A stretch of 64,000 nt of DNA from Bacteroidales bacterium (GTDB taxonomy: Bacteria > Bacteroidota > Bacteroidia > Bacteroidales > P3): the NCBI GenBank assembly GCA_017940465.1, contig JAGAYN010000031.1, forward strand, positions 102,582-166,581. The letters run 5' to 3'. Below, in pieces: positions 10,601-17,457 of the stretch. A model generated the notes under the pieces. The model was not told the DNA's origin. It did not search any database and saw only the letters and a list, made by a program, of their open reading frames with translations. The position numbers and the translations under genes were made by a program. Numbering within the stretch: the first letter of the stretch is position 1; every line of letters starts with the position of its first letter.

Positions 10601-12126
10601 AGAGGCTCTCCTACCACTCCCTCCGCAGTATCTATAAATATGATTTGGGCGACCTTTCCAGCCAGGGGGTCTACCTCATCAACGTGGCCGACGCCGCCAT
10701 TGCCCCGGCCGCCGACAGCGTGCATATCAACAAGGGAGGCGGCATGCGGGTGCTGAACAATGCCTCGCTGGTGTGCGACCGCGAACATGCCTACCACTAT
10801 ATCTTCAATGCCGACCTCATTGTCAACGCCTCCAACAGCTACACCGGCAAGGGCTACATCGACTATCAGGACGACCTCAAGAAGAAGCAGCGCATCTTCC
10901 TGTCCGACATCGGGGTGCGCAACGGGGTGACGGTGGCACAAGGCTCCATCAGCGACAGCGCATCTTTCTCCCTCAGTTCGGCCTTCGGCTTTGCCGGCAA
11001 GGCGCGGGTGGAGGGCAACCGGCAGTGGATCTTCTTCGAGGGCGGTGTGCGCCTCATACAGCCGTGCATCCCGGAAAATCAGCTGGCCCTGCTGGCCTAT
11101 GCCGACTATACCGACCCCGAGCACATCCATGTCACCGTGCCTGAACAGCCTACCGACTGGAAGGGCAACCGCATCACCGCCTCTATCCTCATGGACAAGA
11201 CCACCCTCCAGCCCCATGCCGCCTTCCTCACCAACGAGAAGGTGGCCGACAACGAGCTCCTTTCCGCCCACGGGGTGCTCACCCACCTGGGCGACAGCAA
11301 GCAGTACATGATAGGCTCCGAGGAGAAGGTGGCCGACCCTGACGCGGTGGTGGGGCCCTACCTCTCGCTCTCGACAAGCGACTGCGTGGTGGAAGGCGAG
11401 GGCATCATCAATTTCCCCATGCGGCGCACACAGGCCGGCTTCTACGCCTACGGCACCGCCTCGGTGGGCATGCGCGACTCCCAGGAGGACTACCTCACCA
11501 CCGTCTTCGGCATCAACTTCCCCATCGACGCCAGCCTGGTCGCCTCGCTCTACAGCAACCTCAAGGAGGACCTCCGCCTCTCTTCCATAGGTTCCACCAC
11601 CAACGCCGAGATGCGCCACGCCCTGATGCACCACCTGGGGGCCGACAAGGGGGCCGCCGCCTACGCCCTCTACAGCTCCACGGGCGAACTGGAGAAGGTG
11701 CCCGACGCGATGAAGGGCAACCTGCTGTTCGACAATGTGAGGTGGCAGTACCTGCCCGGCTGGGGACTCTACTATGACGGCAAGGTGGGCCTGGTGGCCG
11801 CCGGCGACAAGGCGCTGGGTGTGCAGGTGAACCTCAAGGCGCAGATTTTCAAGCGCGGCAACTCGCAGCAGATGATTTTCTTCGTGCAGGCCGCACGCGA
11901 CCACTGGTACTTCTTCAAATATGACCTGGGCACCAGCGAGCTCACCATCTACACCTCCAATGGCACTTGGGCCGACCAGGTCAAGGCCCTGCCGCTCGAC
12001 CAGCGCAAGGTGGAGAAGGAGGGGCTGCCCATGTTCCGCTACTTTGTGGGCAACAATTCGTCCGAGGTGCAGACGTGGCTCACGCGCTTCTCGAAGAGTG
12101 TCTACTCCGAAGAGGACGATTTTTAA
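7606..12126 (+). CDS. very large secreted protein of unknown function
   Basis: 1,506 residues. The start chosen is the ATG opening MNTRPLALLCALLIGLTSVAQ, a signal peptide. The frame runs upstream through nadD but that part is a shadow. No known motif or T9SS tail is visible. The sequence is rich in beta-type segments (for example RLIFNQGGKPRLAVTSLKF, LHVRGVSQFVVSDSQSVVVY) and has an N-terminal helical part. It looks like a periplasmic or outer-membrane-associated protein rather than an enzyme. It follows nadD by 14 bases and ends at a strong terminator. Confidence 0.72.
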   Translation: MNTRPLALLCALLIGLTSVAQKPKTVEFSAAGLPDELLEYMNKSTSDSDRQKENTKTLKAFKPVYGSLDGAMQQRIAELYTYGVKAKLKGNPDMCNLTRALTAYASTPGNGANFDAFVKGLEQMKQKSAKAKGVNEYVDFCQGLLDERVLYKSNSCEWRFAKGTPFNLEVKGGAVLVRFDVPADLNYFSNKDHNVIRSTTGVYDYKENRWKGKGGRVDWARTGLPAADCYADLASYELETKFPKFKADSVMFVNVRYFDNPIPGRLEEALSNVMAPEKYNYPRFRSYQRDFVIKDIMPEVDYSGSFMMNGSKFITASSKHPARLIFNQGGKPRLAVTSLKFTVTPERMHAENATVALFVGKEDSIANTGITVRYVPADKQVVLVNDSKRNFYSPYIDTYHQLDIYSESLVWRVDRDEVLFSNLGAAGAVSSNTFESSSYYTFSKYRQIKGIDQESPVARVYDYSRSVGSEFGVQGFSNHLGLDMSQTLLMIHTLSRHGLVSFNEITGRVYVKEKLIDYHKAFSRSKDFDYDALTLESTAAGTNARLSIEDGLLHVRGVSQFVVSDSQSVVVYPDSLTGNMVTVGQNRTLHFSGRINVGKFILTVKDADFSYEDFSFNMPTIERMEFYVPDFKDNKYEQLVRTPLNNLVGTLAVDKPDNHNGLTKNKEYPIFKSTENSFVYYDRPEIQGRQYDRERFYYTLHPFTINSMLDFVTDSLQFNGVLTSAGIFPDIKEPLRVQKDYYLGFRTATPAGGYPAYGGKGTYSNKISLDHNGLRGAGAVGYLVSHSTSKDYLFLPDSMVAVTDTFSVKEEQGFPDIRNGRASMHWLPYQDSMAVATLDKGRPFSMYRGDASLRGRVALMPQGASAAGTAVVREGTFESKHFALASREMSANVSNFTLRSTKFNTVAFTATDIASNVNYDTRRADLQSKQGPVRTELQLVQYEAWADRFSWEMDRKELDLLNSTRETSEGMESMDIRMRLQKASDMPGVRFVSTDPAQQRLSYHSLRSIYKYDLGDLSSQGVYLINVADAAIAPAADSVHINKGGGMRVLNNASLVCDREHAYHYIFNADLIVNASNSYTGKGYIDYQDDLKKKQRIFLSDIGVRNGVTVAQGSISDSASFSLSSAFGFAGKARVEGNRQWIFFEGGVRLIQPCIPENQLALLAYADYTDPEHIHVTVPEQPTDWKGNRITASILMDKTTLQPHAAFLTNEKVADNELLSAHGVLTHLGDSKQYMIGSEEKVADPDAVVGPYLSLSTSDCVVEGEGIINFPMRRTQAGFYAYGTASVGMRDSQEDYLTTVFGINFPIDASLVASLYSNLKEDLRLSSIGSTTNAEMRHALMHHLGADKGAAAYALYSSTGELEKVPDAMKGNLLFDNVRWQYLPGWGLYYDGKVGLVAAGDKALGVQVNLKAQIFKRGNSQQMIFFVQAARDHWYFFKYDLGTSELTIYTSNGTWADQVKALPLDQRKVEKEGLPMFRYFVGNNSSEVQTWLTRFSKSVYSEEDDF

Positions 12127-12135
12127 TGAAATCCG

Positions 12136-12176
12136 AGTGACGGCGGGGCCTCGAAGAGGCCCCGCCGTCACTTTTC
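12136..12176 (+). terminator. strong rho-independent terminator
   Basis: GTGACGGCGGGGCCTC (12137-12152), loop GAA, GAGGCCCCGCCGTCAC (12156-12171), extended by one A-T pair and followed by TTTTC. Confidence 0.85.
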
Positions 12177-12242
12177 TGTGAAAATAATCGACCTTGAAAA
12201 CCAGTCAGATAAGGTCAAAAACGTTCACTTTTGAAAAAAATA

Positions 12243-12274
12243 TTTGGCCAGTCGGAAAATTGTTTGTACTTTTG
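12243..12274 (+). promoter_or_regulatory. promoter of the tRNA-Leu pair
   Basis: TTTG at 12243-12246, 20 bases, then TACTTTTG at 12267-12274, the canonical Bacteroidota spacing. Transcription would begin near 12281, about 38 bases before the first tRNA. Confidence 0.75.
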
Positions 12275-12318
12275 CACCCGCTTTTAAAAGATAAAAGGTT
12301 GCTTTGGAAGCATCGAAT

Positions 12319-12402
12319 GCCCAGGTGGTGGAATTGGTAGACACGCTACTTTGAGGGGGTAGTGCCGATTTAGGCGTGCAAGTTCAAGTCTTGTCCTGGG
12401 CA
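12319..12402 (+). tRNA. tRNA-Leu, anticodon GAG
   Basis: GCCCAGG pairs with CCTGGGC in the acceptor stem. D-loop (GGAATTGGTAGAC), anticodon stem CTACT/GGTAG with loop TTGAGGG, long variable arm and GTTCAAGTC are all in place. The CCA end is not encoded: ACCC follows the acceptor stem. Confidence 0.93.
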
Positions 12403-12430
12403 CCCTGAAACGAGCTTGAGAAAGCAAAAT

Positions 12431-12515
12431 GCCCGGATGGCGGAATTGGTAGACGCGCACGTTTCAGGTGCGTGTATCGAAAGATGTGCAGGTTCAAGTC
12501 CTGTTCCGGGCACCA
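12431..12515 (+). tRNA. tRNA-Leu, anticodon CAG
   Basis: Acceptor GCCCGGA/TCCGGGC, anticodon stem CACGT/GCGTG with loop TTCAGGT, long variable arm and GTTCAAGTC. Here the CCA end is encoded (ACCA at 12512-12515), unlike the tRNA-Leu 28 bases upstream. Confidence 0.94.
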
Positions 12516-12555
12516 GAAAGGGAGACCTTGATTCAAGGTCTCCCTTTCTCTTTTG
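12515..12555 (+). terminator. terminator of the tRNA-Leu operon
   Basis: AGAAAGGGAGACCTTG (12515-12530), loop ATT, CAAGGTCTCCCTTTCT (12534-12549), then CTTTT: a perfect 16-bp stem that starts on the last base of the encoded CCA. Confidence 0.88.
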
Positions 12556-12565
12556 CTTTCTCCCA

Positions 12566-12646
12566 CGCCGGGTTTCCGACCGGAGTTTCGACACTCCCGG
12601 CCGCTGGTACAGTTGCCTGGGTTTCCGCGTCGTTATGGTTCTGTAG
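12566..12646 (+). pseudogene. orphan DGR variable-region end
   Basis: Read in frame, this stretch ends RRVSDRSFDTPGRWYSCLG then GFRVVMVL and a stop. It aligns without gaps, codon by codon, with the last 27 codons of the SUMF1 lipoprotein gene (14427-14507: CRASFRDYYYP..., GFRVVLVL). Invariant positions (R, S, R, P, GFRVV) agree. Most of the rest differ at codons that a DGR would derive from AAC/AAT. No upstream part of a target gene remains, and the tRNA terminator lies immediately before it. Its last 14 bases are also the 3' end of aroE on the other strand. Confidence 0.6.
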
Positions 12647-13403
12647 CCTGGCAGGAGGCGGCGTGGTTCCAGAGGGCCCAGCTGAGGCGGGCCTGGCGGT
12701 GGAGCATGGCGAGGCCGTCGTGAGTGCGGGCGCCGAGGGCGGCGGCCTGCCGCAGGAGCAGGGTGGGGGAGGGGTTGTAGATGAGGTCGTAGACCAGGAG
12801 GCTTTGCGGGACGCGGAGCGCAAGGGGGAGCCGCGCGAGGTCGAGGGGCGAGCGGCCCGCGTCGGGGTGCATGCCGACGGGGGTGGCGTTCACCAGCAGG
12901 GTGGCCTCGGCGAGGGGGAGCCGTGCGAGGTCGGGGTAGGCTATCTGCCTGTCGCCCTTCGGATTGCGGCTGACGAAGAGGGGGTCCGTGCCCATCTGCT
13001 TCGCGGCCCAGGTCACGGCCTGTGCGGCGCCGCCGGTGCCGAGGATGAGGACGTGGCGGGGGGCGAAGGAGGAGAGCTGCAGCGTGTGGAGGAAGGCCGG
13101 GGCGTCGGTGTTGTGGCCGATGAGGCGGCCGTGGCTGACGACGACGCAGTTGACGGCCCCAATGGCCTCGGCCTCCGGCGCGAGGCCGTCGAGCAGCGGC
13201 AGGATGGCCTGCTTGTAGGGGATGGTGACGTTGAAACCCGCAATATGCTCGCGCTCAACCCACTGCCGCAGTCCGTCGAGGTGCTCCATCTCGTAGAGCC
13301 CGTAGGCATGGTCGTCCAGCCCGAGGCGCGAGAAGAGCGCCTCGAACCACTGCTGCGACCACGAGTGTCCCAGCCGCCTGCCTATCAAGCCGTAACGCTG
13401 CAT
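12633..13403 (-). CDS. aroE: shikimate dehydrogenase
   Basis: 256 residues. Reduces 3-dehydroshikimate to shikimate with NADPH in aromatic amino acid synthesis. The substrate-binding SWSQQ is near residue 14, NVTIPYKQAIL near 59 with the catalytic Lys, and the cofactor loop LGTGGAAQAV near 122. The final residues (ATEP) and stop are encoded by bases that belong to the orphan variable-region remnant on the opposite strand, so the C-terminus may have been altered by that rearrangement. The promoter box sits eight bases upstream of the ATG. Confidence 0.94.
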   Translation of the reverse strand: MQRYGLIGRRLGHSWSQQWFEALFSRLGLDDHAYGLYEMEHLDGLRQWVEREHIAGFNVTIPYKQAILPLLDGLAPEAEAIGAVNCVVVSHGRLIGHNTDAPAFLHTLQLSSFAPRHVLILGTGGAAQAVTWAAKQMGTDPLFVSRNPKGDRQIAYPDLARLPLAEATLLVNATPVGMHPDAGRSPLDLARLPLALRVPQSLLVYDLIYNPSPTLLLRQAAALGARTHDGLAMLHRQARLSWALWNHAASCQATEP

Positions 13404-13411
13404 TGCGGGTG

Positions 13412-13419
13412 CAAAGATA
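13412..13419 (-). promoter_or_regulatory. -7 box for aroE
   Basis: The minus strand reads TATCTTTG eight bases before the ATG, predicting a leader of only a few bases or none. Confidence 0.6.
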
Positions 13420-13461
13420 CGGTTTTTTTCTGACTTGGGGGTAGGATTCGGAAAAATGTCG

Positions 13462-13469
13462 TATCTTTG
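13462..13469 (+). promoter_or_regulatory. candidate -7 box upstream of the SUMF1 lipoprotein
   Basis: TATCTTTG followed by GC. It would give a leader of about 205 bases containing the C14 tract. No good TTTG is at the -33 position. Confidence 0.45.
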
Positions 13470-13514
13470 CAGGTCGAAATATGATTAGGCATGGACATAA
13501 CTTGCTGATTTTCA

Positions 13515-13528
13515 CCCCCCCCCCCCCC
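13515..13528. repeat. homopolymer tract of 14 C
   Basis: An uninterrupted run of 14 C lies between the candidate promoter at 13462 and the SUMF1 lipoprotein gene at 13683. A short frame from the ATG at 13481 crosses it and stops soon after (18 codons). One extra C would extend it to the start of the lipoprotein gene. Confidence 0.8.
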
Positions 13529-13682
13529 AGGCGCTGAAGAGGGTAGGGGAGAGGGGTTTGCTTTCTTTGTTTTCCCGTCGGGGCCTCCGCTCCGCCGCCG
13601 TGGCGGCAGGGTGGGGGCAGGTCGGCATTTGCCAGGAATACAAGTTCAATTCATTTTTTTATAAATTAAATTACAACAAACT

Positions 13683-14507
13683 ATGAAGAAATGCTTCAAA
13701 CTGATGGCCCTGTTGGCCATGGGCGCCGCGCTGGCGATGACTGCCTGCGGCAAGGACGACGACAAGGGCAAGGACGACAACCCCACGGGACCTGCGGGAG
13801 TGGTGAAAGAGACCTTCACCGCCGGGGGCGTGAGTTTCGACATGGTGCTGGTGAAGGCCGGCACGTTCACCATGGGAGCCCTGGAGGGCGACGAGGAGGC
13901 TGACGGCGACGAGACTCGTCACACAGTGACCCTCACGCGCGACTACTACATCGGCGCGACGGAGGTTACGCAGGAGCTGTATGCGGCTGTGATGGGCAGC
14001 AATCCCAGCGGTTTCACTGAGGGAGAGAACCTGCCTGTGGAGACGGTGTCGCACAACGATGCGGTGGCGTTTTGCGGTAAGCTGAGCGAGATGACGGGCA
14101 AGACCTTTGCGCTGCCGACCGAGGCGCAGTGGGAGTATGCCGCCCGGGGCGGCCACAAGGCTCCCGCCACGGCGACGCTCTATGCCGGCGGCGACGACAT
14201 AGAGGCGGTGGCCTGGTACGGCGGGAACAGCGACAGCAAGACCCACGCCGTGGGCACGAAGGCACCGAATGCGCTGGGATTGTACGACATGTCGGGGAAC
14301 GTGTGGGAATGGTGTGCCGACTGGTATGGCGACTATTCAGCCGATGCAGTCACAGACCCTGCGGGTCCCTCTACGGGCTCTAACCGCGTGCTCCGCGGTG
14401 GCAGCTGGTTCAACAGCGCGCGGATCTGCCGGGCTTCCTTTCGGGACTACTACTACCCCATCAACAGGAGCTACATCTTAGGCTTCCGCGTCGTCTTGGT
14501 TCTGTAG
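13683..14507 (+). CDS. SUMF1/FGE-fold lipoprotein, probable DGR target
   Basis: 274 residues. Lipoprotein signal with lipobox AMTAC (Cys near 22), then a charged linker and a formylglycine-generating-enzyme/SUMF1 domain (FDMVLVKAGTFTMGALEGD, EVTQELYAAVMGSNPSGF, LPTEAQWEYAARGG, YDMSGNVWEWCADWYGDY). This C-type-lectin fold is the usual display scaffold of diversity-generating retroelements. The C-terminus has the classic variable-region form: RGGSW, then scattered F/S/I/D/Y residues among fixed AR.CR, R, P and R, then GFRVVLVL. It is probably a surface-exposed binding protein rather than an active FGE. DGR remnants follow directly. Confidence 0.82.
   Translation: MKKCFKLMALLAMGAALAMTACGKDDDKGKDDNPTGPAGVVKETFTAGGVSFDMVLVKAGTFTMGALEGDEEADGDETRHTVTLTRDYYIGATEVTQELYAAVMGSNPSGFTEGENLPVETVSHNDAVAFCGKLSEMTGKTFALPTEAQWEYAARGGHKAPATATLYAGGDDIEAVAWYGGNSDSKTHAVGTKAPNALGLYDMSGNVWEWCADWYGDYSADAVTDPAGPSTGSNRVLRGGSWFNSARICRASFRDYYYPINRSYILGFRVVLVL
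14395..14507 (+). other. DGR variable region (VR) of the SUMF1 gene
   Basis: In the last ~35 codons the variable positions are TTC, AGC, ATC, TTT, GAC, TAC, TAC, TAC, ATC, AAC, AGC, TAC, ATC. Nearly all are reachable from AAC/AAT by changing only A, the signature of adenine-directed mutagenic homing. The fixed 3' end is GFRVVLVL-stop. The template is not in this window. Confidence 0.65.
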
Positions 14508-14574
14508 TTTACCATCAATGCTAAGCTCAAGCCAGAAAAGAGAGAAAGCAGGAAACGGACTCGGCAAGCCGGCT

Positions 14575-14602
14575 GGGGCGGCTTAATGAAAAAAGCCGCC
14601 CC
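14575..14602. other. GC-rich hairpin downstream of the VR
   Basis: GGGGCGGCTT, loop AATGAAAA, AAGCCGCCCC: a perfect 10-bp stem 68 bases after the stop codon. No T-run follows, so it is not a typical terminator. DGRs often carry a hairpin/cruciform after the VR that promotes homing. The position here is further away than in the phage model, so this role is inference. Confidence 0.5.
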
Positions 14603-14635
14603 GAGCAGGCTGGCCGCGCAAAGGGAAGGGAAAAT

Positions 14636-14815
14636 ATGCAACTTCAGGTATTTACCGTCGCCGCCTTGGGCGGCGACGCACAGATGGAGGAGGTGAACGC
14701 CTTTCTGCGAGGCCACCGGGTGGCCTCGGTAGACCGCTATGTGGTGCACCAGGCAGGCATTGCGTACTGGACATTCTCGCCAACCACTACCTTTCGCAGT
14801 TCGACCACTGGGTGA
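14636..14815 (+). pseudogene. truncated HRDC-type DGR accessory gene
   Basis: A 59-codon frame beginning MQLQVFTVAALGGDAQMEE and reading through a plausible fold to GIAYWTF, then out-of-frame sequence and a stop. The LQVFTVxALGG start and VNAFLRGHRV segment resemble the N-terminus of HRDC-domain accessory proteins encoded between target gene and reverse transcriptase in Bacteroidota DGRs. Everything after about residue 47 is lost, joined to an RT fragment in another frame. Family recognition is from memory; a profile search would settle it. Confidence 0.5.
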
Positions 14816-14832
14816 AGGAGCTGCTGCAGGTG
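14773..14832 (+). pseudogene. internal fragment of a DGR-type reverse transcriptase
   Basis: Read in the +1 frame relative to the preceding remnant: ILANHYLSQFDHWVKELLQV. The L.N.YLS.FDHW.KE pattern is the palm-domain segment that lies shortly before YxDD in DGR and group II-like reverse transcriptases. The catalytic YxDD, the rest of the enzyme and the template RNA are absent. The downstream sequence to 15120 shows no more RT, only short ATACCTA repeats (14960-14990). Confidence 0.5.
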
Positions 14833-15120
14833 TCCGTGGGCTCACGCCCACGGCTATTCAAGGTGTCGCCCTGCGGGCTGGGGGGGTGAGGCCTGTCGGG
14901 GCTGGGGGGTGAGTCCGGGCAGTGGGTCATAAGCGGTCATATCGGTTCTCAGTCGAAGTAAATACCTAGGGGATACCTACCGGATACCTATAGGGTCCCC
15001 GCCGCGGGGCGGAGGGATTTTGGATTCTGAAAGTCGGGTTTTGGATTATGGAATGGGAGTCCGTTGGTGGGTTGGTCGGGATTTTTTTTGAAAAAAAGTC
15101 TGTATATCGGCAAAAGTTTG

Positions 15121-15128
15121 TATCTTTG
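15121..15128 (+). promoter_or_regulatory. -7 box for the EF-G2-like gene
   Basis: TATCTTTG, 95 bases before the start codon. The intervening leader has a GC-rich segment (15140-15175) that may fold. No clear -33 TTTG. Confidence 0.55.
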
Positions 15129-15222
15129 CCCTCCGGTACACTGGTGCCGCTGCAGGGGTGCGGCGGCGGTAGTGTATTCACAGTCATAGAATTAGGAAAA
15201 TAATTAATATAATAGTAGAACA

Positions 15223-17355
15223 ATGAAAATCTATCAGACCCAGGACATCCGCAACATCGCCCTCGTGGGCGGCGCCAAGAGCGGAAAGACCTCCATGGCC
15301 GAGGCAATGGCATTCTGTGGCGGCCTCATCAACCGCCGCGGCACCGTGGACGGCAAAAACACCATCAGCGACTATCGCGACATAGAGCTGGACCGCAAGT
15401 ATTCGGTCGAGACCTCGCTCATGTACACCGAGTTCGGTGGCAAGAAGGTGAATATACTCGACGTGCCCGGCTTCGCCGACTATCAGGGCGAGCTGGTGAG
15501 CGCGATGAGTGTGGTGGAAGCCGCTGTGGTGGTGGTCAATGCACAGAGTGGCGTCGAGGTGGGCACCGAGATTGCCAACCGCTACGCCTCCAAGATCGGC
15601 ACCCCCATCATCTATGCCGTCAACCACCTGGATGCCGAGAAGGCCAACTTCGACGACTGTGTGAACCAGCTGCGCGACTTCTTCGGCCCGAAGTGCTCCG
15701 TCCTCCAGTTCCCGACCAATGCCGGCTTGGGCTTCAACCAGGTCATTGACATTGTGGCCAACAAGATGCTCACCTTCGCCGACGGCAAGACTACCGAGGC
15801 CGATATCCCCGCCGAGTATGCCGACCGCGCCGAGGAGATGCGCATGGCCCTTGTGGAGGAAGCCGCCGCGGCCGACGATGCCCTGATGGAGAAATACTTC
15901 GAGAACGGCGACCTCACCCCCGAGGAGCTCAGCAAGGCCCTCCGCCTCGCCATCGACAAGCGCGACCTCTTCCCCATCCTCTGCACCAGCGCCAAGGAGA
16001 ACTTCGGCGTGAACCGCCTGCTGGAGTTCATCAACGCCAACGTGCCCGCCCCCTGCGACGTGGCCTCCCCGAAGAAGACCAAAGCCGGCAAGGAACTCAA
16101 GAACAACGCCTCCAATCCCACCGTGGCCTTCGCTTTCAAGAGCGCCAAGGACAAGAACCTCGGCGAGTTGACCTACCTCCGTATCTTCGACGGTGAGTTG
16201 GCCGAGGCTCAGGATGTGGTCAATGCCTGCAACCAGAGCAAGGAGCGTGTCAGCCAGGTGCTCGTCTGCAGCGGCAAGAACCGCCAGAAGGTGGAGAAGG
16301 CCAGCGCCGGCGATATCGTCTGCACCATCAAGCTCAAGGATGTGAAAATCAACCACACCCTCACTACTGCCAAGAACACTGACGATGCCGTCAGCGAGAT
16401 AGAGTTCCCCGTGCCGATCTACACTGTCGCCGTCAAGGCTGCCAATAGCAACGACGACGAGAAGGTGGGCGCCGCACTGAAGGACCTCGCCACCTACGAC
16501 CGCTCCCTCACGCTGGAGAACAGCCGCGAGCTGCGTCAGGTCATCCTCGGCTGCCAGGGTGAGTTGCACCTCAACACCGTCAAGTGGTACTTCGAGAACC
16601 AGTACAAGCTGGAGGTGAACTTTACCGCCCCGAACATCCCCTATCGCGAGACCATCACCAAGAGCGCCGAAGCCATGTACCGCCATAAGAAACAGTCTGG
16701 CGGCTCCGGCCAGTTCGGCGAGGTGCACATGCTCATTGAGCCTTACTTCGACGGCATGCCCAATCAGACCAAGTACCCCATCCGCGACACCCAGGAGTAC
16801 CCCCTGGAGTGGGGCGGCAAGCTGGTCTTCAACAACTGCATCGTCGGCGGCTCAATCGACGCCCGCTTTATGCCCGCCATCCTCAAGGGCATCATGGAGA
16901 AGATGGAGCAGGGGCCGCTTACCGGTAGCTATGCCCGCGACATTGTGGTCAATATCTACGACGGTAAGATGCACCCCGTGGACTCCAACGAGACGGCCTT
17001 CAAGATTGCCGGCCGCACCGCCTTCCGCGAAGCCTTCAAGCAGGCTGCCCCGAAGATCAAGGAGCCCATCTACGACGTGGCCGTCACCGTGCCCACCGAG
17101 AGCCAGGGAGGCGTCATGACCGACCTGCAGGGCCGCCGCGCCATCGTCATGGGCATGGACGCCGAGGGCAAGTACACCACGCTGAAGGCCAAGGCCCCCC
17201 TGGCCGAGATGAACCGCTACTGCACCGCCCTGAGCTCGCTCACCAGCGGCCGCGGCACCTTCACCATGAGCTTCAGCAGCTACGAGCTCGTCCCCGCCGA
17301 CGTGCAGACGGCCCTCCTCAAAGCCTACGAGGAAGCCGCCAGCGAGGAAGAGTAA
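15223..17355 (+). CDS. EF-G-like translation factor with altered G motifs (EF-G2 type)
   Basis: 710 residues, co-linear with elongation factor G. The P-loop is intact (GGAKSGKTS, 16-24), but switch I lacks the ERGITI consensus (LDRKYSVETS), the G3 motif is DVPGFADY instead of DTPGHVDF, so the catalytic His is Phe, and G4 is NHLD instead of NKxD. Domain IV is recognisable (GGSIDARFMPAILKGI) and the C-terminus is EF-G-like. Bacteroides thetaiotaomicron has a second EF-G (EF-G2) reported to translocate without GTP hydrolysis under starvation; this gene fits that class. A canonical fusA is expected elsewhere. Confidence 0.82.
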   Translation: MKIYQTQDIRNIALVGGAKSGKTSMAEAMAFCGGLINRRGTVDGKNTISDYRDIELDRKYSVETSLMYTEFGGKKVNILDVPGFADYQGELVSAMSVVEAAVVVVNAQSGVEVGTEIANRYASKIGTPIIYAVNHLDAEKANFDDCVNQLRDFFGPKCSVLQFPTNAGLGFNQVIDIVANKMLTFADGKTTEADIPAEYADRAEEMRMALVEEAAAADDALMEKYFENGDLTPEELSKALRLAIDKRDLFPILCTSAKENFGVNRLLEFINANVPAPCDVASPKKTKAGKELKNNASNPTVAFAFKSAKDKNLGELTYLRIFDGELAEAQDVVNACNQSKERVSQVLVCSGKNRQKVEKASAGDIVCTIKLKDVKINHTLTTAKNTDDAVSEIEFPVPIYTVAVKAANSNDDEKVGAALKDLATYDRSLTLENSRELRQVILGCQGELHLNTVKWYFENQYKLEVNFTAPNIPYRETITKSAEAMYRHKKQSGGSGQFGEVHMLIEPYFDGMPNQTKYPIRDTQEYPLEWGGKLVFNNCIVGGSIDARFMPAILKGIMEKMEQGPLTGSYARDIVVNIYDGKMHPVDSNETAFKIAGRTAFREAFKQAAPKIKEPIYDVAVTVPTESQGGVMTDLQGRRAIVMGMDAEGKYTTLKAKAPLAEMNRYCTALSSLTSGRGTFTMSFSSYELVPADVQTALLKAYEEAASEEE

Positions 17356-17424
17356 TTTCTTATTCCGCGTGGCGCCGGTTGTCCCCCATGGGCAGCAACC
17401 TCACAGCCCCACAGCAACATCATC

Positions 17425-17457
17425 AAAGGGTGTCCCCAGGGGATGCCCTTTTTCTTT
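17425..17457 (+). terminator. terminator downstream of the EF-G2-like gene
   Basis: AAAGGGTGTCCCC pairs with GGGGATGCCCTTT (two G-T pairs), followed by TTTCTTTT. Confidence 0.7.

Noticed and set aside
7579-12171. Minus-strand open frame of about 1,530 codons opposite the 1,506-residue secreted protein
   Set aside because: Its translation is low-complexity (H, V, G, A, R rich) and mirrors the codon bias of the GC-rich sense gene, which has a signal peptide. No domains seen.
13481-13536. Leader peptide gene across the C14 tract
   Set aside because: The frame is only 18 codons with proline repeats and no support beyond an ATG after a -7 box; recorded as a finding on the tract, not as a gene.
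14575-14602. Rho-independent terminator of the SUMF1 gene
   Set aside because: A strong stem but no T-run on the plus strand; listed as a hairpin of possible DGR origin instead.
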